Origin: JAIBBV01 sp044347745
GTDB taxonomy: Bacteria > Bdellovibrionota_C > UBA2361 > JAFLCA01
Assembly (NCBI GenBank): GCA_044347745.1
Contig: JBIKUD010000001.1
Span: forward strand, 62,001-126,000
Length of the DNA: 64,000 bases
Reading direction: 5' to 3'
Notes under the pieces: generated by a model
Seen by the model: only the letters and a program-made list of their open reading frames with translations
Databases searched by the model: none
Told to the model about the DNA's origin: nothing
In this document: piece after piece, positions 56,195 to 63,928 of the stretch
Layout: each line of letters starts with the position of its first letter
How positions within the stretch are numbered: position 1 is the stretch's first letter
Translations under genes and position numbers: made by a program

Positions 56195-56318
56195 GGTACA
56201 TTAATAACTTATAAAGATGAGCTGCCAAGCAATCAGCTTCTGCTACAAGCTGGCTGCCACTTGCTCCAAGCTCAAGTATGGCCTGGCACTCATTTTCCGT
56301 TGAGCCGAAATCCGCCAA
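56187..56318 (-). CDS. Microprotein, 43 aa, left member, copy 2
   Basis: Frame of 44 codons including stop, the same length as its counterpart at 20352-20483. It ends EADCLAAHLYKLLMYRG and shares QAILELG with AILELA of copy 1. The ATG of copy 1 is replaced by TTG (LADFGSTEN), so it needs a TTG start or is decaying. Its 5' end overlaps that of the right member by 19 bases on the other strand. Confidence 0.5.
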   Translation of the reverse strand: MADFGSTENECQAILELGASGSQLVAEADCLAAHLYKLLMYRG

Positions 56319-56434
56319 ACCGGGATCAGCCCACTGGTCTCCGGCACCTGACTTGGCAAGAAGGCAGTCAGGTTTGGCAGAAGCTAGACTGCCTAGGAGC
56401 TCATGTATACAAGCTTATTAAAAGTACGGGCTGA
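56300..56434 (+). CDS. Microprotein, about 44 aa, right member, copy 2
   Basis: Ends GSQVWQKLDCLGAHVYKLIKSTG, by its last 15 residues matching the right member of copy 1. The N-terminal half has diverged and has no ATG; TTG at 56300 is the closest possible start. The frame itself is open as far back as 56099, but that upstream part is not conserved. Either a TTG-initiated gene or one losing its start. Confidence 0.5.
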   Translation: MSRNPPNRDQPTGLRHLTWQEGSQVWQKLDCLGAHVYKLIKSTG

Positions 56435-56450
56435 GGCCCGCATTTTTTTT
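56427..56450 (+). terminator. Intrinsic terminator of the right microgene, copy 2
   Basis: CGGGC, loop TGAG, GCCCG, then CA and eight T. The TGA stop is in the loop. It also isolates prfB from upstream transcription. Confidence 0.85.
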
Positions 56451-56636
56451 CTGAAGAGCAGATCCAGTTTTCTGTTCCCGTTTTCAGTTGGCCTGTTTTC
56501 TGTACTCCCGTTTGTCCGTTACCCCGTCCTCGGTCGGCCCGTATTCTGTCCCCGACCGGATTTCCCCGCACCAAACCCAGTGTATCTCAGACTGTACTTA
56601 TTTTGCTTTTATGCCTATAAAGAGAGGCAACTTCAT

Positions 56637-57774
56637 ATGGCTGACTATTTCGATCTTAATGCTGCTAAAAGCAGCATCTCTGCCCTCGGCGAGCGCATTA
56701 AAGCGCTGAGGGGGTTTCTTTGACGTCGATACCTGTAAGAACCGCCTCGTTGAATTAGAAGAGCAAGCCTCCAGCCCGGAATTTTGGAATAGAGCCGAGC
56801 AGGCAAAAGCTGTATTGCGGGAGCGTTCACGCTGCGCCGCAGCGGTTGATCAATACGCCAAATTAGAAAAACTCCTTGGTGATGCACTTGCCACGGTGGA
56901 AATTGCGATTGAATCAAATGATGCTGAATTTATAAGTGAGTGTCAGACCTCATTGTCTTCTCTTCGCTCGGCAGTTGAGCGGGAAGAATTCCGCTGCAAG
57001 ATGAATGGCGAGTTTGATAGAGCTGATGCAATTCTTGAGCTGAATGCAGGGGCCGGTGGAACAGAGGCCCAAGATTGGGCTGAGATGTTATTGCGTATGT
57101 ATCTTCGCTGGGCAGAGCGAAAAGGTTTTCCTGTTGAAGAGCTTGATTTTCAACCAGGAGATGGAGCTGGAATAAAAGGTGCGACCATCTTGATTCGCGG
57201 CGATTTTGCCTACGGGCACCTACGCAATGAACAAGGTGTCCATCGGCTCGTGCGTATCTCCCCTTTTGACTCGAATGCTCGCCGTCATACTTCATTCGCT
57301 GCGGTTACGGTTACTCCAGATATTGAACAGGAAATTGAAATTGTAGTTGATGAAAAAGATCTAAAAGTTGATACCTACCGCGCTGGTGGTAAAGGTGGTC
57401 AGCATGTGAATAAAACCGACTCTGCGGTTCGTTTGACCCACATGCCTACAGGCTTAGTAGTCGCCTGCCAAAATGAACGCTCTCAGCACAAAAATAAAGA
57501 GCGCGCGATGCGAACGCTGAAAGCAAAACTGTATGAATTACAAAAAGAAGCTCAGAATCAAAAAATTGATGCGTTAAAAGGCGAACGCCGAAAAATTGAA
57601 TGGGGCAGTCAAATTCGGTCTTACGTTTTGCAGCCCTATCGCATGATTAAGGATTTACGATCTGGATTTGAAACTTCAGACGTAGAGCGCGTCCTTGATG
57701 GAGATATCGATAAAATTGTTGAGTCCTGCTTGCTTATGGGAGCAGGCGCTCAAACTATTCAAGATCTTGAATAG
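56637..57774 (+). CDS. prfB: Peptide chain release factor 2, expressed by +1 programmed frameshift
   Basis: RF2 ends translation at UGA and UAA. The first 28 codons (MADYFDLNAAKSSISALGER...) run into an in-frame TGA at 56721-56723; a +1 shift at CTT TGA C lets the ribosome continue at 56722 to the stop at 57774, giving 378 aa. The anticodon-like tripeptide SPF is at residues 208-210 and the catalytic GGQ at 253-255, equivalent to SPF 205 and GGQ 250 in E. coli. The ATG at 56637 has AGAGAGG about 9 bases upstream. Confidence 0.96.
56709..56724 (+). promoter_or_regulatory. RF2 programmed +1 frameshift site
   Basis: AGGGGGTTTCTTTGAC: an internal Shine-Dalgarno-like AGGGGG, 3 spacer bases, the slippery CTT and the in-frame TGA followed by C. 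This is the classical RF2 autoregulation site; low RF2 promotes the shift. Confidence 0.95.
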
Positions 57775-57920
57775 CCGCTTTTGCATGATTGCCAACTCTA
57801 TAGGGCCTCATGCATCTATAGTATGTTCGGTTTGCGCACCCAGTTAATTGGAGTCTCGACTGCCACTTTAATTGCGCTGCCGTACAATGTTTGTATATTC
57901 TAAGCTATTGATATTATTAG

Positions 57921-59084
57921 ATGATTCTTGCAGAGCTCACTAAGGAAATTGAACAATTTAAGGCCACAATTGGTCTGCAAGATTTTGCAATCGGCGTTCC
58001 GCAGTCTGATGGGGCTATAGACTTCAAAGGTAAACGTTTAGTTGACTTGGCCTCCTTTGATTACCTCGGACTACGCACGCAAAAACGACTTGTTCGTGTT
58101 TTGCAAGAAGCCTTGGCCCAGCGCGGTTTAAGTGCAACGCACCCACGCTTAAGTGGTGGTGGAAGTTTTGAGCTTGAACGTGCGGAAGAAAGTGTTGCCA
58201 AGTTTTTGGGGCTACAACGAGCACTCGCTTTTACTGGTAGAACACAAGCCACATTTTCTGTATTGAGCGCCATCCTCAACGAAAGCGATGTCATTTTTTG
58301 TAATGAGGACATACAGCTTCCCTGCTCCGACGCAGCTTACTTGTGTAACGCTCAGGTCTGCGTGCTGGACACCCACAATATGAGCGAAGTAGGTGCTGCC
58401 CTCGAGCGCTTTAAGTTTGCGAGACGTCGTGTGCTTATTGCTGAGGGACTGACAATGCTTACGGGGGCTATCTCCCCTATTCCTGAACTTGCTGTATTGC
58501 TTCGTCGTCATGGCGCCTATCTTGTACTTGATGAATCCATAGCGCTTGGAGCAATTGGAACTCGTGGCGCTGGTAGCTCGGAGGGAGTTCTATTTGGAGA
58601 GGAGCTTTTGGCAATTATTGCTGATTGTTCATACGGATTATCCTCCCCTCTTGCATTTATTGGTGGTCCTGAGCCCCTCATCGACCTCTTAAGGTCTAGG
58701 TCTAAAACCTTTTCGAATGAGATAGCTCCAAGTCCCGCAATTGCTGGCCTTATTCCAGATGTGCTGAAGGTTATTGAAGAATCCTCTGCTCAGCGCCGAA
58801 TGATTGCCGCTCGTGCTGCCCTACTCTATAGGCGTTTAACAGCCATAGGTATTCAAGCCAATGGTTCAGGTGGACCCATATTGAGTATAGACTTCTCTTC
58901 CCCAAGCCTCGCGCATTCGTACGCTGAAGGTCTATTTCATCGAGGCTTTCATGTTGATGTAGTTTCTTCTCATAAATCGCTTAACAGCCAAAGCTCGGTC
59001 AGAATGATTGTAAATTCTTTGGTTTCAGACACACAGCTTGATAATCTTGCTCAAGCTATTGAGGACATATCAAAACGAAAGTAG
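57921..59084 (+). CDS. Alpha-oxoamine-synthase-fold protein lacking the PLP lysine (LCB1-like pseudoenzyme)
   Basis: 387 aa of the class II aminotransferase fold (BioF, KBL, serine palmitoyltransferase). Fold landmarks are clear: LASFDYLGLRT, GGGSFELERAEESVAKFLG, AEGLTMLTGAISPIPEL, LDESIALGAIGTRGAGS, DNLAQAIEDI. By eye alignment with E. coli BioF the key residues are changed: the ring-stacking histidine (H133) falls at Gln132 approximately, H207 is Ile207 and the Schiff-base lysine K236 is Tyr238 in CSYGLSSPLAFIGG; the PLP-N aspartate D204 is kept. The EGL...TG...P.PEL and DES pattern is like the non-catalytic LCB1/SPTLC1 subunit of eukaryotic serine palmitoyltransferase. No catalytic partner is adjacent. 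Its role may be structural or regulatory. Confidence 0.75.
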   Translation: MILAELTKEIEQFKATIGLQDFAIGVPQSDGAIDFKGKRLVDLASFDYLGLRTQKRLVRVLQEALAQRGLSATHPRLSGGGSFELERAEESVAKFLGLQRALAFTGRTQATFSVLSAILNESDVIFCNEDIQLPCSDAAYLCNAQVCVLDTHNMSEVGAALERFKFARRRVLIAEGLTMLTGAISPIPELAVLLRRHGAYLVLDESIALGAIGTRGAGSSEGVLFGEELLAIIADCSYGLSSPLAFIGGPEPLIDLLRSRSKTFSNEIAPSPAIAGLIPDVLKVIEESSAQRRMIAARAALLYRRLTAIGIQANGSGGPILSIDFSSPSLAHSYAEGLFHRGFHVDVVSSHKSLNSQSSVRMIVNSLVSDTQLDNLAQAIEDISKRK

Positions 59085-59099
59085 TTTCTTCGCAGTAGA

Positions 59100-59115
59100 T
59101 GTTCCACGTGGAACA
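59100..59115. promoter_or_regulatory. parS site 1
   Basis: Perfect 16-bp palindrome TGTTCCACGTGGAACA, the ParB-binding centromere sequence class found across bacteria. Here it extends to an 18-bp palindrome. Confidence 0.93.
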
Positions 59116-59139
59116 TGTGGTTTTTATAGGTAAGCATAT

Positions 59140-59155
59140 TGTTCCACGTGGAACA
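59140..59155. promoter_or_regulatory. parS site 2
   Basis: Same TGTTCCACGTGGAACA palindrome, 40 bp from site 1; extends to 18 bp (TTG...CAA). Confidence 0.93.
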
Positions 59156-59204
59156 ATCTAAGCGCATCTATTTTGTAGGTCACATACATATTCATCTTTA
59201 TGAA

Positions 59205-59220
59205 TGTTCCACGTGGAACA
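59205..59220. promoter_or_regulatory. parS site 3
   Basis: Same 16-bp palindrome, 65 bp from site 2. Confidence 0.93.
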
Positions 59221-59252
59221 ATGAAGTTTCCTTGATTTACTAACTGCTAAGG

Positions 59253-59268
59253 TGTTCCACGTGGAACA
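59253..59268. promoter_or_regulatory. parS site 4
   Basis: Same 16-bp palindrome, 75 bp before the parA start, so ParB binding could also affect parA transcription. Confidence 0.92.
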
Positions 59269-59342
59269 CTTCAACAAAAAGCCATCGCGATTTAGTTTAA
59301 TTCTGTTGAAGTTGGCAGCGCGGTCGTGATACTTCAGTACTC

Positions 59343-60143
59343 ATGGCTAGAATAATCGCAATTTCAAATCAGAAGGGCGGCGTCGGTAAGACAACCAGTG
59401 CCGTAAGTTTGTCTGCTGAGCTCGCTCAGCGTGGTCGTAGGGTCTTGCTTATTGACTTCGACCCACAGGGTTCAGCTACTAGCGGCCTCGGTGTAACGGT
59501 ACCGGAGCAGGGGAGCGACCTTTTTGATGTTTTCTTTGGGCGCATCTCTCTTTCAAATATAATTCAACCAACACAAATACCCGGGTTGATGGTTGCTCCC
59601 TCTTCGGAGGACCTTGTTGGATTGGAAGTTGAGCTCGGGAAGACTCCTGGGCGCGAGCTCATTCTTAAGTCTGAACTAAACCTTTTAAAAGTCTCCTATG
59701 ACTACGTACTAATTGATTGCCCTCCTAGTTCTGGCCTCCTCACTCTTAATGCCCTAGGAGCATCTGACAGTATTCTTATTCCCCTTCAAGCCGAATATTA
59801 TGCGCTAGAAGGCCTCTCAGCTCTAATGCGTACTATTGAATTTGTTAAGCAGACATTTAATCCTGCCCTTGAAGTCCTCGGCGTATTTATGACTATGTTC
59901 GATGCGAGAACCAGCCTTTCAAAGCAGGTTGAGCAGGAGGCTCGGAAGTTTTTTGCTGGACTCATGTTTGAAAGTAGAATTCCAAGAAATATAAAACTTT
60001 CTGAATGTCCAAGTCATGGAATGCCTATTTGTTTGTATGACCCATTCTCAGCAGGGGCGCTGGCTTATAAAACGCTCGCTCAAGAGATAGAAAATCGCTG
60101 CCTTGGGGTAGTGGACTCCTCAAAAACAGTGGTTAATGGGTGA
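59343..60143 (+). CDS. parA: Chromosome-partitioning ATPase ParA (Soj)
   Basis: 266 aa. Deviant Walker A KGGVGKTT at residues 11-18, DFDPQGSATSGLG, Walker B YVLIDCPPSSG and AEYYALEGL are chromosomal ParA hallmarks. It binds DNA as an ATP dimer and pulls ParB-parS complexes. There is no N-terminal HTH, so it is the chromosomal Soj type, not the plasmid P1 type. parB follows after a 63-bp gap that holds parS site 5. Confidence 0.96.
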   Translation: MARIIAISNQKGGVGKTTSAVSLSAELAQRGRRVLLIDFDPQGSATSGLGVTVPEQGSDLFDVFFGRISLSNIIQPTQIPGLMVAPSSEDLVGLEVELGKTPGRELILKSELNLLKVSYDYVLIDCPPSSGLLTLNALGASDSILIPLQAEYYALEGLSALMRTIEFVKQTFNPALEVLGVFMTMFDARTSLSKQVEQEARKFFAGLMFESRIPRNIKLSECPSHGMPICLYDPFSAGALAYKTLAQEIENRCLGVVDSSKTVVNG

Positions 60144-60152
60144 GCATTTTTG

Positions 60153-60168
60153 TGTTCCACGTGGAACA
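60153..60168. promoter_or_regulatory. parS site 5
   Basis: TGTTCCACGTGGAACA in the gap between parA and parB. Confidence 0.92.
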
Positions 60169-60206
60169 TGTTCGATTTTATTTAGTAATATTATATAGTT
60201 AGGTAA

Positions 60207-61199
60207 ATGGAAGCAAAAAAAACTGGCAGAAGTGTTCTTGGCAGAGGACTTAGCGCCTTAATTTCATCTCCGGTCCCGGTTGTGCCTAAACAGGAGAGTC
60301 AGGAGACTACTCATGGTAGCGCGGCCTTGAAGGTCGAGATTGGCGGTGCCGCACAAGTGACAGGGCCCTCGGTGTCTGGAGCATTGGTCGAAGGCGTAAG
60401 ATATGTGCCTATAACCGATGTTGTGGCAAATCCAACCCAGCCGCGACAGGAGTTTAAAGAAGAAGATTTGGTTGAGCTGACGAGTTCAATCACTGCATTG
60501 GGCGTATTGCAGCCAATTCTCGTGCGAATTGGAGTTGGTACCAATCAAGGTAAATATGAGATTGTGGCGGGCGAGCGCCGCTGGCGAGCTGCAACTCGGG
60601 CAAACCTTAAACAAGTGCCTGTGATTGTTCGCAGTTTAAGCGACCGGGAAACTCTTGAAATTGCGCTTGTGGAAAATATTCAACGCGCAAATCTAAATCC
60701 AGTGGAAGAAGCTTTGGCATATCAAAGGCTTATGGATGAATTTGGATTGTCGCAATCTGAGGTTGCAGAGCGCGTTGGAAAGGACAGAGCGACAGTATCT
60801 AATTTTGTGCGGGTTTTGAAGCTGGCACCGCAATCTTTAGATTTGTTGAGAGATGGCAGTTTAAGCCTGGGTCATGCAAAGGCTTTACTTACTATAAAAG
60901 AGCCAGCTGCTCAGGTTGGCTTGGCCAAGAAGGTGGTTGATGAGTCTCTATCCGTGAGAGATTTAGAGGCTATAGTCTCTCGTTCGGTTGTTGTCGAACC
61001 GGGCCGTATCACTAAAACCAAGGCTCACAATGCGCATGAAGCTGCAGCAAGCTTTCCAGATATTATTGATCGTATGCGTTTGGCGCTTGGTACTAAAGTT
61101 ATAATTCGCCACCATGAATCTGGCAGGGGTCGTGTCGAGATTGATTATTTCTCAGAGCAAGAGCTTGATAGGCTAGTCGAGCACATCTGCAAATCCTAG
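60207..61199 (+). CDS. parB: ParB (Spo0J) centromere-binding CTPase
   Basis: 330 aa. The N-terminal LGRGLSALI motif contacts ParA. The CTPase fold shows GERRWRAA at 122-129 and ENIQRANLNPVEEA at about 156-169. The HTH that reads parS follows (LSQSEVAERVGKDRATVSNFV), and the C-terminal dimerisation tail is at about 275-330. With five parS palindromes next to it, the chromosome partition system is complete here. Confidence 0.96.
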   Translation: MEAKKTGRSVLGRGLSALISSPVPVVPKQESQETTHGSAALKVEIGGAAQVTGPSVSGALVEGVRYVPITDVVANPTQPRQEFKEEDLVELTSSITALGVLQPILVRIGVGTNQGKYEIVAGERRWRAATRANLKQVPVIVRSLSDRETLEIALVENIQRANLNPVEEALAYQRLMDEFGLSQSEVAERVGKDRATVSNFVRVLKLAPQSLDLLRDGSLSLGHAKALLTIKEPAAQVGLAKKVVDESLSVRDLEAIVSRSVVVEPGRITKTKAHNAHEAAASFPDIIDRMRLALGTKVIIRHHESGRGRVEIDYFSEQELDRLVEHICKS

Positions 61200-61650
61200 G
61201 AAGTCATTTTTTTATGGAAATTGACTTTGAGGCGTGCCCCATGGCGCGGATGGGTCCCGTGCTATGAGAGGAGGGGGTGGTGCGAAGCGAGGTTTGGGTG
61301 CGACGGGCTCCATCGAATTTGGAGGGCTTTTTGAATGCTCATCGCTGGCCATGTTAAATGGGGCTGTAGGTGAGTTTAATATTTGATAGTGCTCACCAGC
61401 CTAAAAGTCATCCGCTTCCCTTAAATCTGAAAATGCTAGGTAGGCGCAGTCCTAAATAGGGGGCAACTTCTTGGAGTTACCGAAAAAAGTTGCGGTTGAC
61501 GTTTGACATTTTGGCGCGCAAAAAGATACTTTAAGGCCACCTGAAGCATCAGGGCCACAAAGCTGCATATGTCGCTGTCTTTTGCCCCGTTGCCCTAGGG
61601 TACGTTTCGCAAAATCTGCTGAGCAAGTCCCCACTCTTAAAGGTTTAACT
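61200..61650. other. Intergenic region between parB and bactofilin
   Basis: About 450 bp with no gene I can support. The first 250 bp are G-rich (GAGAGGAGGGGGTGG near 61266). A possible promoter lies at 61503-61530. No known riboswitch class or T-rich terminator is recognised. Confidence 0.55.
61503..61530 (+). promoter_or_regulatory. Candidate sigma70 promoter for bactofilin / atp operon
   Basis: Consensus TTGACA (61503-61508), 16-bp spacer, GATACT (61525-61530). The -10 matches 4 of 6. It lies 120 bp before the bactofilin ATG. Confidence 0.45.
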
Positions 61651-62103
61651 ATGTCATTTGGCAAGTTTAAAGACGACACAAAAGAACCAGAGCGCACCGG
61701 ACCAATTACAACTCTTCAGACGGTCTCCAGCAGCTCTGGTCGCCCAGATGCCTTTCTTGGTAAAGGCACAAAAGTAGTTGGGGCGCTTAATTTTACGGGC
61801 TCTGCTGAGATAGATTGCCAGGTTGAAGGCGAAATTAACGCCAAAGAACTTCTTACCATCGCTGAAGCAGCGGTCGTTAACGGGAAAATTAATGGCAGCG
61901 AAGTTGTTGTGCGAGGCACAGTAAATGGCGACATCATCGCCAGCAAAAAACTATCTTTGCGTCGACCAGCGCGAGTTATTGGGAACATCACCAGCACCAA
62001 CTTAAGTGTTGAGGAAGGTGTGGTGTTTGAAGGTAAGTGCGCAATGGCTACGGCAGCATCGGGTGCGGTTGATGCCACTAAGTCGGCGCAGGCTAAGGCC
62101 TAG
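61651..62103 (+). CDS. Bactofilin (polymer-forming cytoskeletal protein)
   Basis: 150 aa with the DUF583 right-handed beta-helix, residues about 40-130: FLGKGTKVVGALNFTGSAEI, EVVVRGTVNGDIIASKKL and RPARVIGNITSTNLSVEEG by cores. Both ends are short and flexible. Bactofilins polymerise without nucleotides and position cell-envelope or, in Myxococcus, ParABS components. ATG 61651 has AAAGG 8 bases upstream; an earlier frame start at 61582 has none. Lies between parB and atpF', the typical place in this lineage. Confidence 0.9.
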   Translation: MSFGKFKDDTKEPERTGPITTLQTVSSSSGRPDAFLGKGTKVVGALNFTGSAEIDCQVEGEINAKELLTIAEAAVVNGKINGSEVVVRGTVNGDIIASKKLSLRRPARVIGNITSTNLSVEEGVVFEGKCAMATAASGAVDATKSAQAKA

Positions 62104-62220
62104 AGCGCTCACTATCAGCAATTGAGTTGGGCTCGAAGATCGAATCGTACTGGGGAGCAGGCAAGGGGATTAAAAAAACCCAAACCCTGAGGTTGTATAA
62201 AAATTTGGACGACGAACTAA

Positions 62221-62700
62221 ATGGAAGCTTTTCTAAAAAATTTTGATCTGGTTCCACTCGATGTTTTAATGATCGCCTTGTGCTGCGTATTGTTTGTCGT
62301 TTTTTGGCAAGTACTCTCTCAGGTATTATGGAAACCCTACCTGCAGCTCATCGAGGCTCGTGAAAAAGCAACAGTAGGCGCGCAAGAAGGGGCGACTCAA
62401 GATAGAGCTCGTGCTGAAGAACTTAAGAGGCAGTATGAAGAAAGGGTTGGCGCCGCACGAGTCGAAGCGATGGAAAAGAAATTCTCGCTTTTAGAAAATG
62501 CCAAACGTGAAGCGCATACCATCGTTGAGAGAGCCGAGGGCGAGGCGCAAGAACACGTTCGCGCTGTTCGCTGGGAAATTGGTAGTAAGATGGAAGACTT
62601 CCAGAAGCAGGCAGCTCAAGAAGTTGAGGGGCTATCACGAATCATTGTTGAGCGGGCGAAAGTCGTCAAACCAGCTTCTCAATCGAAGGGATTAAATTAG
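62221..62700 (+). CDS. F-type ATP synthase subunit b' (AtpF'/AtpX)
   Basis: 159 aa, one N-terminal membrane helix (about 13-36) followed by a long coiled-coil-like, Glu/Ala/Arg-rich stalk. The order b'-b-delta-alpha fits the divergent-b arrangement of bacteria with two stator subunits. It begins about 117 bp after bactofilin and has 12 bp to atpF. Confidence 0.85.
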   Translation: MEAFLKNFDLVPLDVLMIALCCVLFVVFWQVLSQVLWKPYLQLIEAREKATVGAQEGATQDRARAEELKRQYEERVGAARVEAMEKKFSLLENAKREAHTIVERAEGEAQEHVRAVRWEIGSKMEDFQKQAAQEVEGLSRIIVERAKVVKPASQSKGLN

Positions 62701-62712
62701 CTCAGAGTCTGT

Positions 62713-63321
62713 ATGAAGATGATTCAATTGCAAAACAAGATCAATTATAGCTCTGTGAGCATAAAGTGGTGCGCGCTTGCATTAACTGGTGCAGCTCTTT
62801 TTAGTCCGCAAATTGCCTTAGCAGCTGGTGGCAACTCTGGTTCGATCGCTGATTTAAAATGGCCTTGGGTTAATTTCGGCATTTACGTTTGCCTTATTTC
62901 CTATTTCCTTCGTAAGCCTTTAGCAACAGCCTGGAAGTCTCGTCGAGAGCTTATGATAAGCCTTGTCGGCGGAGCAAAAAAGGAAGCCGAGGCGGCACGC
63001 AAGTATCTTATTGAGGCAGAAGCCAAGATGAACGCCTTGGATGCTGAGCTTCTAAGAATTGCAGCTGATATTGAAAAAGAGGGTACTCGTGAGGCGGCCG
63101 ATATAGTGCTTGATGCAAAGAATAGGGCGCAGCGAATTGTCTCACAAGGAAAAGATTTAGCACAGGCTGAGCTACGGTCGACTGAAGAAGCCTTGCGTCG
63201 CGAAATTGTAGAACAGGCGCTTAAGAGGGCTGAGACTCAGCTTCGCTCTGATCTGAACATTGACACCGATAAGCCGCTTCGAGAGGTAGCCCTTGGAGCT
63301 GTTCGTGAACTTGTTCAATAG
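62713..63321 (+). CDS. atpF: F-type ATP synthase subunit b with signal-peptide-like N-terminus
   Basis: 202 aa. Residues about 20-38 are hydrophobic and end ALAAGGNSG, which looks like a cleavable signal peptide, and a second helix (about 50-70) is the true membrane anchor before the stator coiled coil. The same extra N-terminal segment occurs in deltaproteobacterial AtpF from memory. The b subunit connects F1 to Fo. Confidence 0.9.
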   Translation: MKMIQLQNKINYSSVSIKWCALALTGAALFSPQIALAAGGNSGSIADLKWPWVNFGIYVCLISYFLRKPLATAWKSRRELMISLVGGAKKEAEAARKYLIEAEAKMNALDAELLRIAADIEKEGTREAADIVLDAKNRAQRIVSQGKDLAQAELRSTEEALRREIVEQALKRAETQLRSDLNIDTDKPLREVALGAVRELVQ

Positions 63322-63348
63322 ATTAAATGGATTGGGAGAAGGCAGAAC

Positions 63349-63897
63349 GTGGCAAAAACTAGTGAAAAGATAGCTCGAAGATACGCCAGAGCGCTCTTTG
63401 ATCTTTGTACTCCTGCTCAGGTGGAAGAATGCAGGGGGGCGCTCGATTCGTTTGCAAAACTTTGGAAGGGCAGCAAAGAGCTACGAGAAGCGGTATTAAA
63501 TCCAGCCATTCCTTTAGCTGAGAGGGCAGCCGTGCTTAAGGAGATTTCGCAAAAAATAGCTCCTGGCAACCAGAATATCGAAGGAGCCATACAACTGCTT
63601 TTCACCAAGGGTCGTTTAGTTTCTATCCCCGATGTCGCTGTCGTGTTTGGTCGAATGGTTGATGAGGTTAAGAAGTTGTTGGCACTTGAGATATCCTCTG
63701 CTTTTCCATTGTCTGAAATGGAAAGAGGTGGAGTGCTTAATCAAGTGCAAAAGGAATTTGGGGGACTCGCCTCGATACATTGGATTACTGATTCCAATTT
63801 GATCGGCGGAATGCGGGTTAAAGCTGGTGATAAGTTATTGGATGCCTCGGTTCGTGGCTCTTTAGAGCGTATGAAACAGGTTCTGTTGAGCGCATAA
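63349..63897 (+). CDS. atpH: F-type ATP synthase subunit delta
   Basis: 182 aa OSCP/delta subunit that caps F1. It opens with SEKIARRYARALFDLC and ends with the typical LIGGMRVKAGDKLLDASVRGSLERM, identified by the core GGMRVKAGDKLLDASVRG. GTG start with GGGAGAAGG upstream. Confidence 0.94.
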   Translation: MAKTSEKIARRYARALFDLCTPAQVEECRGALDSFAKLWKGSKELREAVLNPAIPLAERAAVLKEISQKIAPGNQNIEGAIQLLFTKGRLVSIPDVAVVFGRMVDEVKKLLALEISSAFPLSEMERGGVLNQVQKEFGGLASIHWITDSNLIGGMRVKAGDKLLDASVRGSLERMKQVLLSA

Positions 63898-63928
63898 ATT
63901 GATTTGAGATACCTAAGGGAAAAGCAAC

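Larger units (their letters stand above)
56089..56526. repeat. Microgene element, copy 2, with flanking direct repeats
   Basis: Same architecture as the element at 20.3-20.8 kb: two head-to-head tiny genes with outward terminators, between ybeY and prfB. Direct repeats of about 40 bp, roughly 80% alike, flank it: CAGTTGCCCCGTGTTCTGTA... from 56089 and CAGTTGGCCTGTTTTCTGTA... from 56485, both containing GTCCGTTACC. Further degenerate units (CGGTCGGCCCGTATTCTGTC) continue to about 56560. This stretch has no other supported gene. Confidence 0.78.

Noticed and set aside
56099..56299. N-terminal extension of the right microgene of copy 2
   Set aside because: The frame is open but not conserved with copy 1 and runs through the flanking repeat; only the part from about 56300 on is supported.
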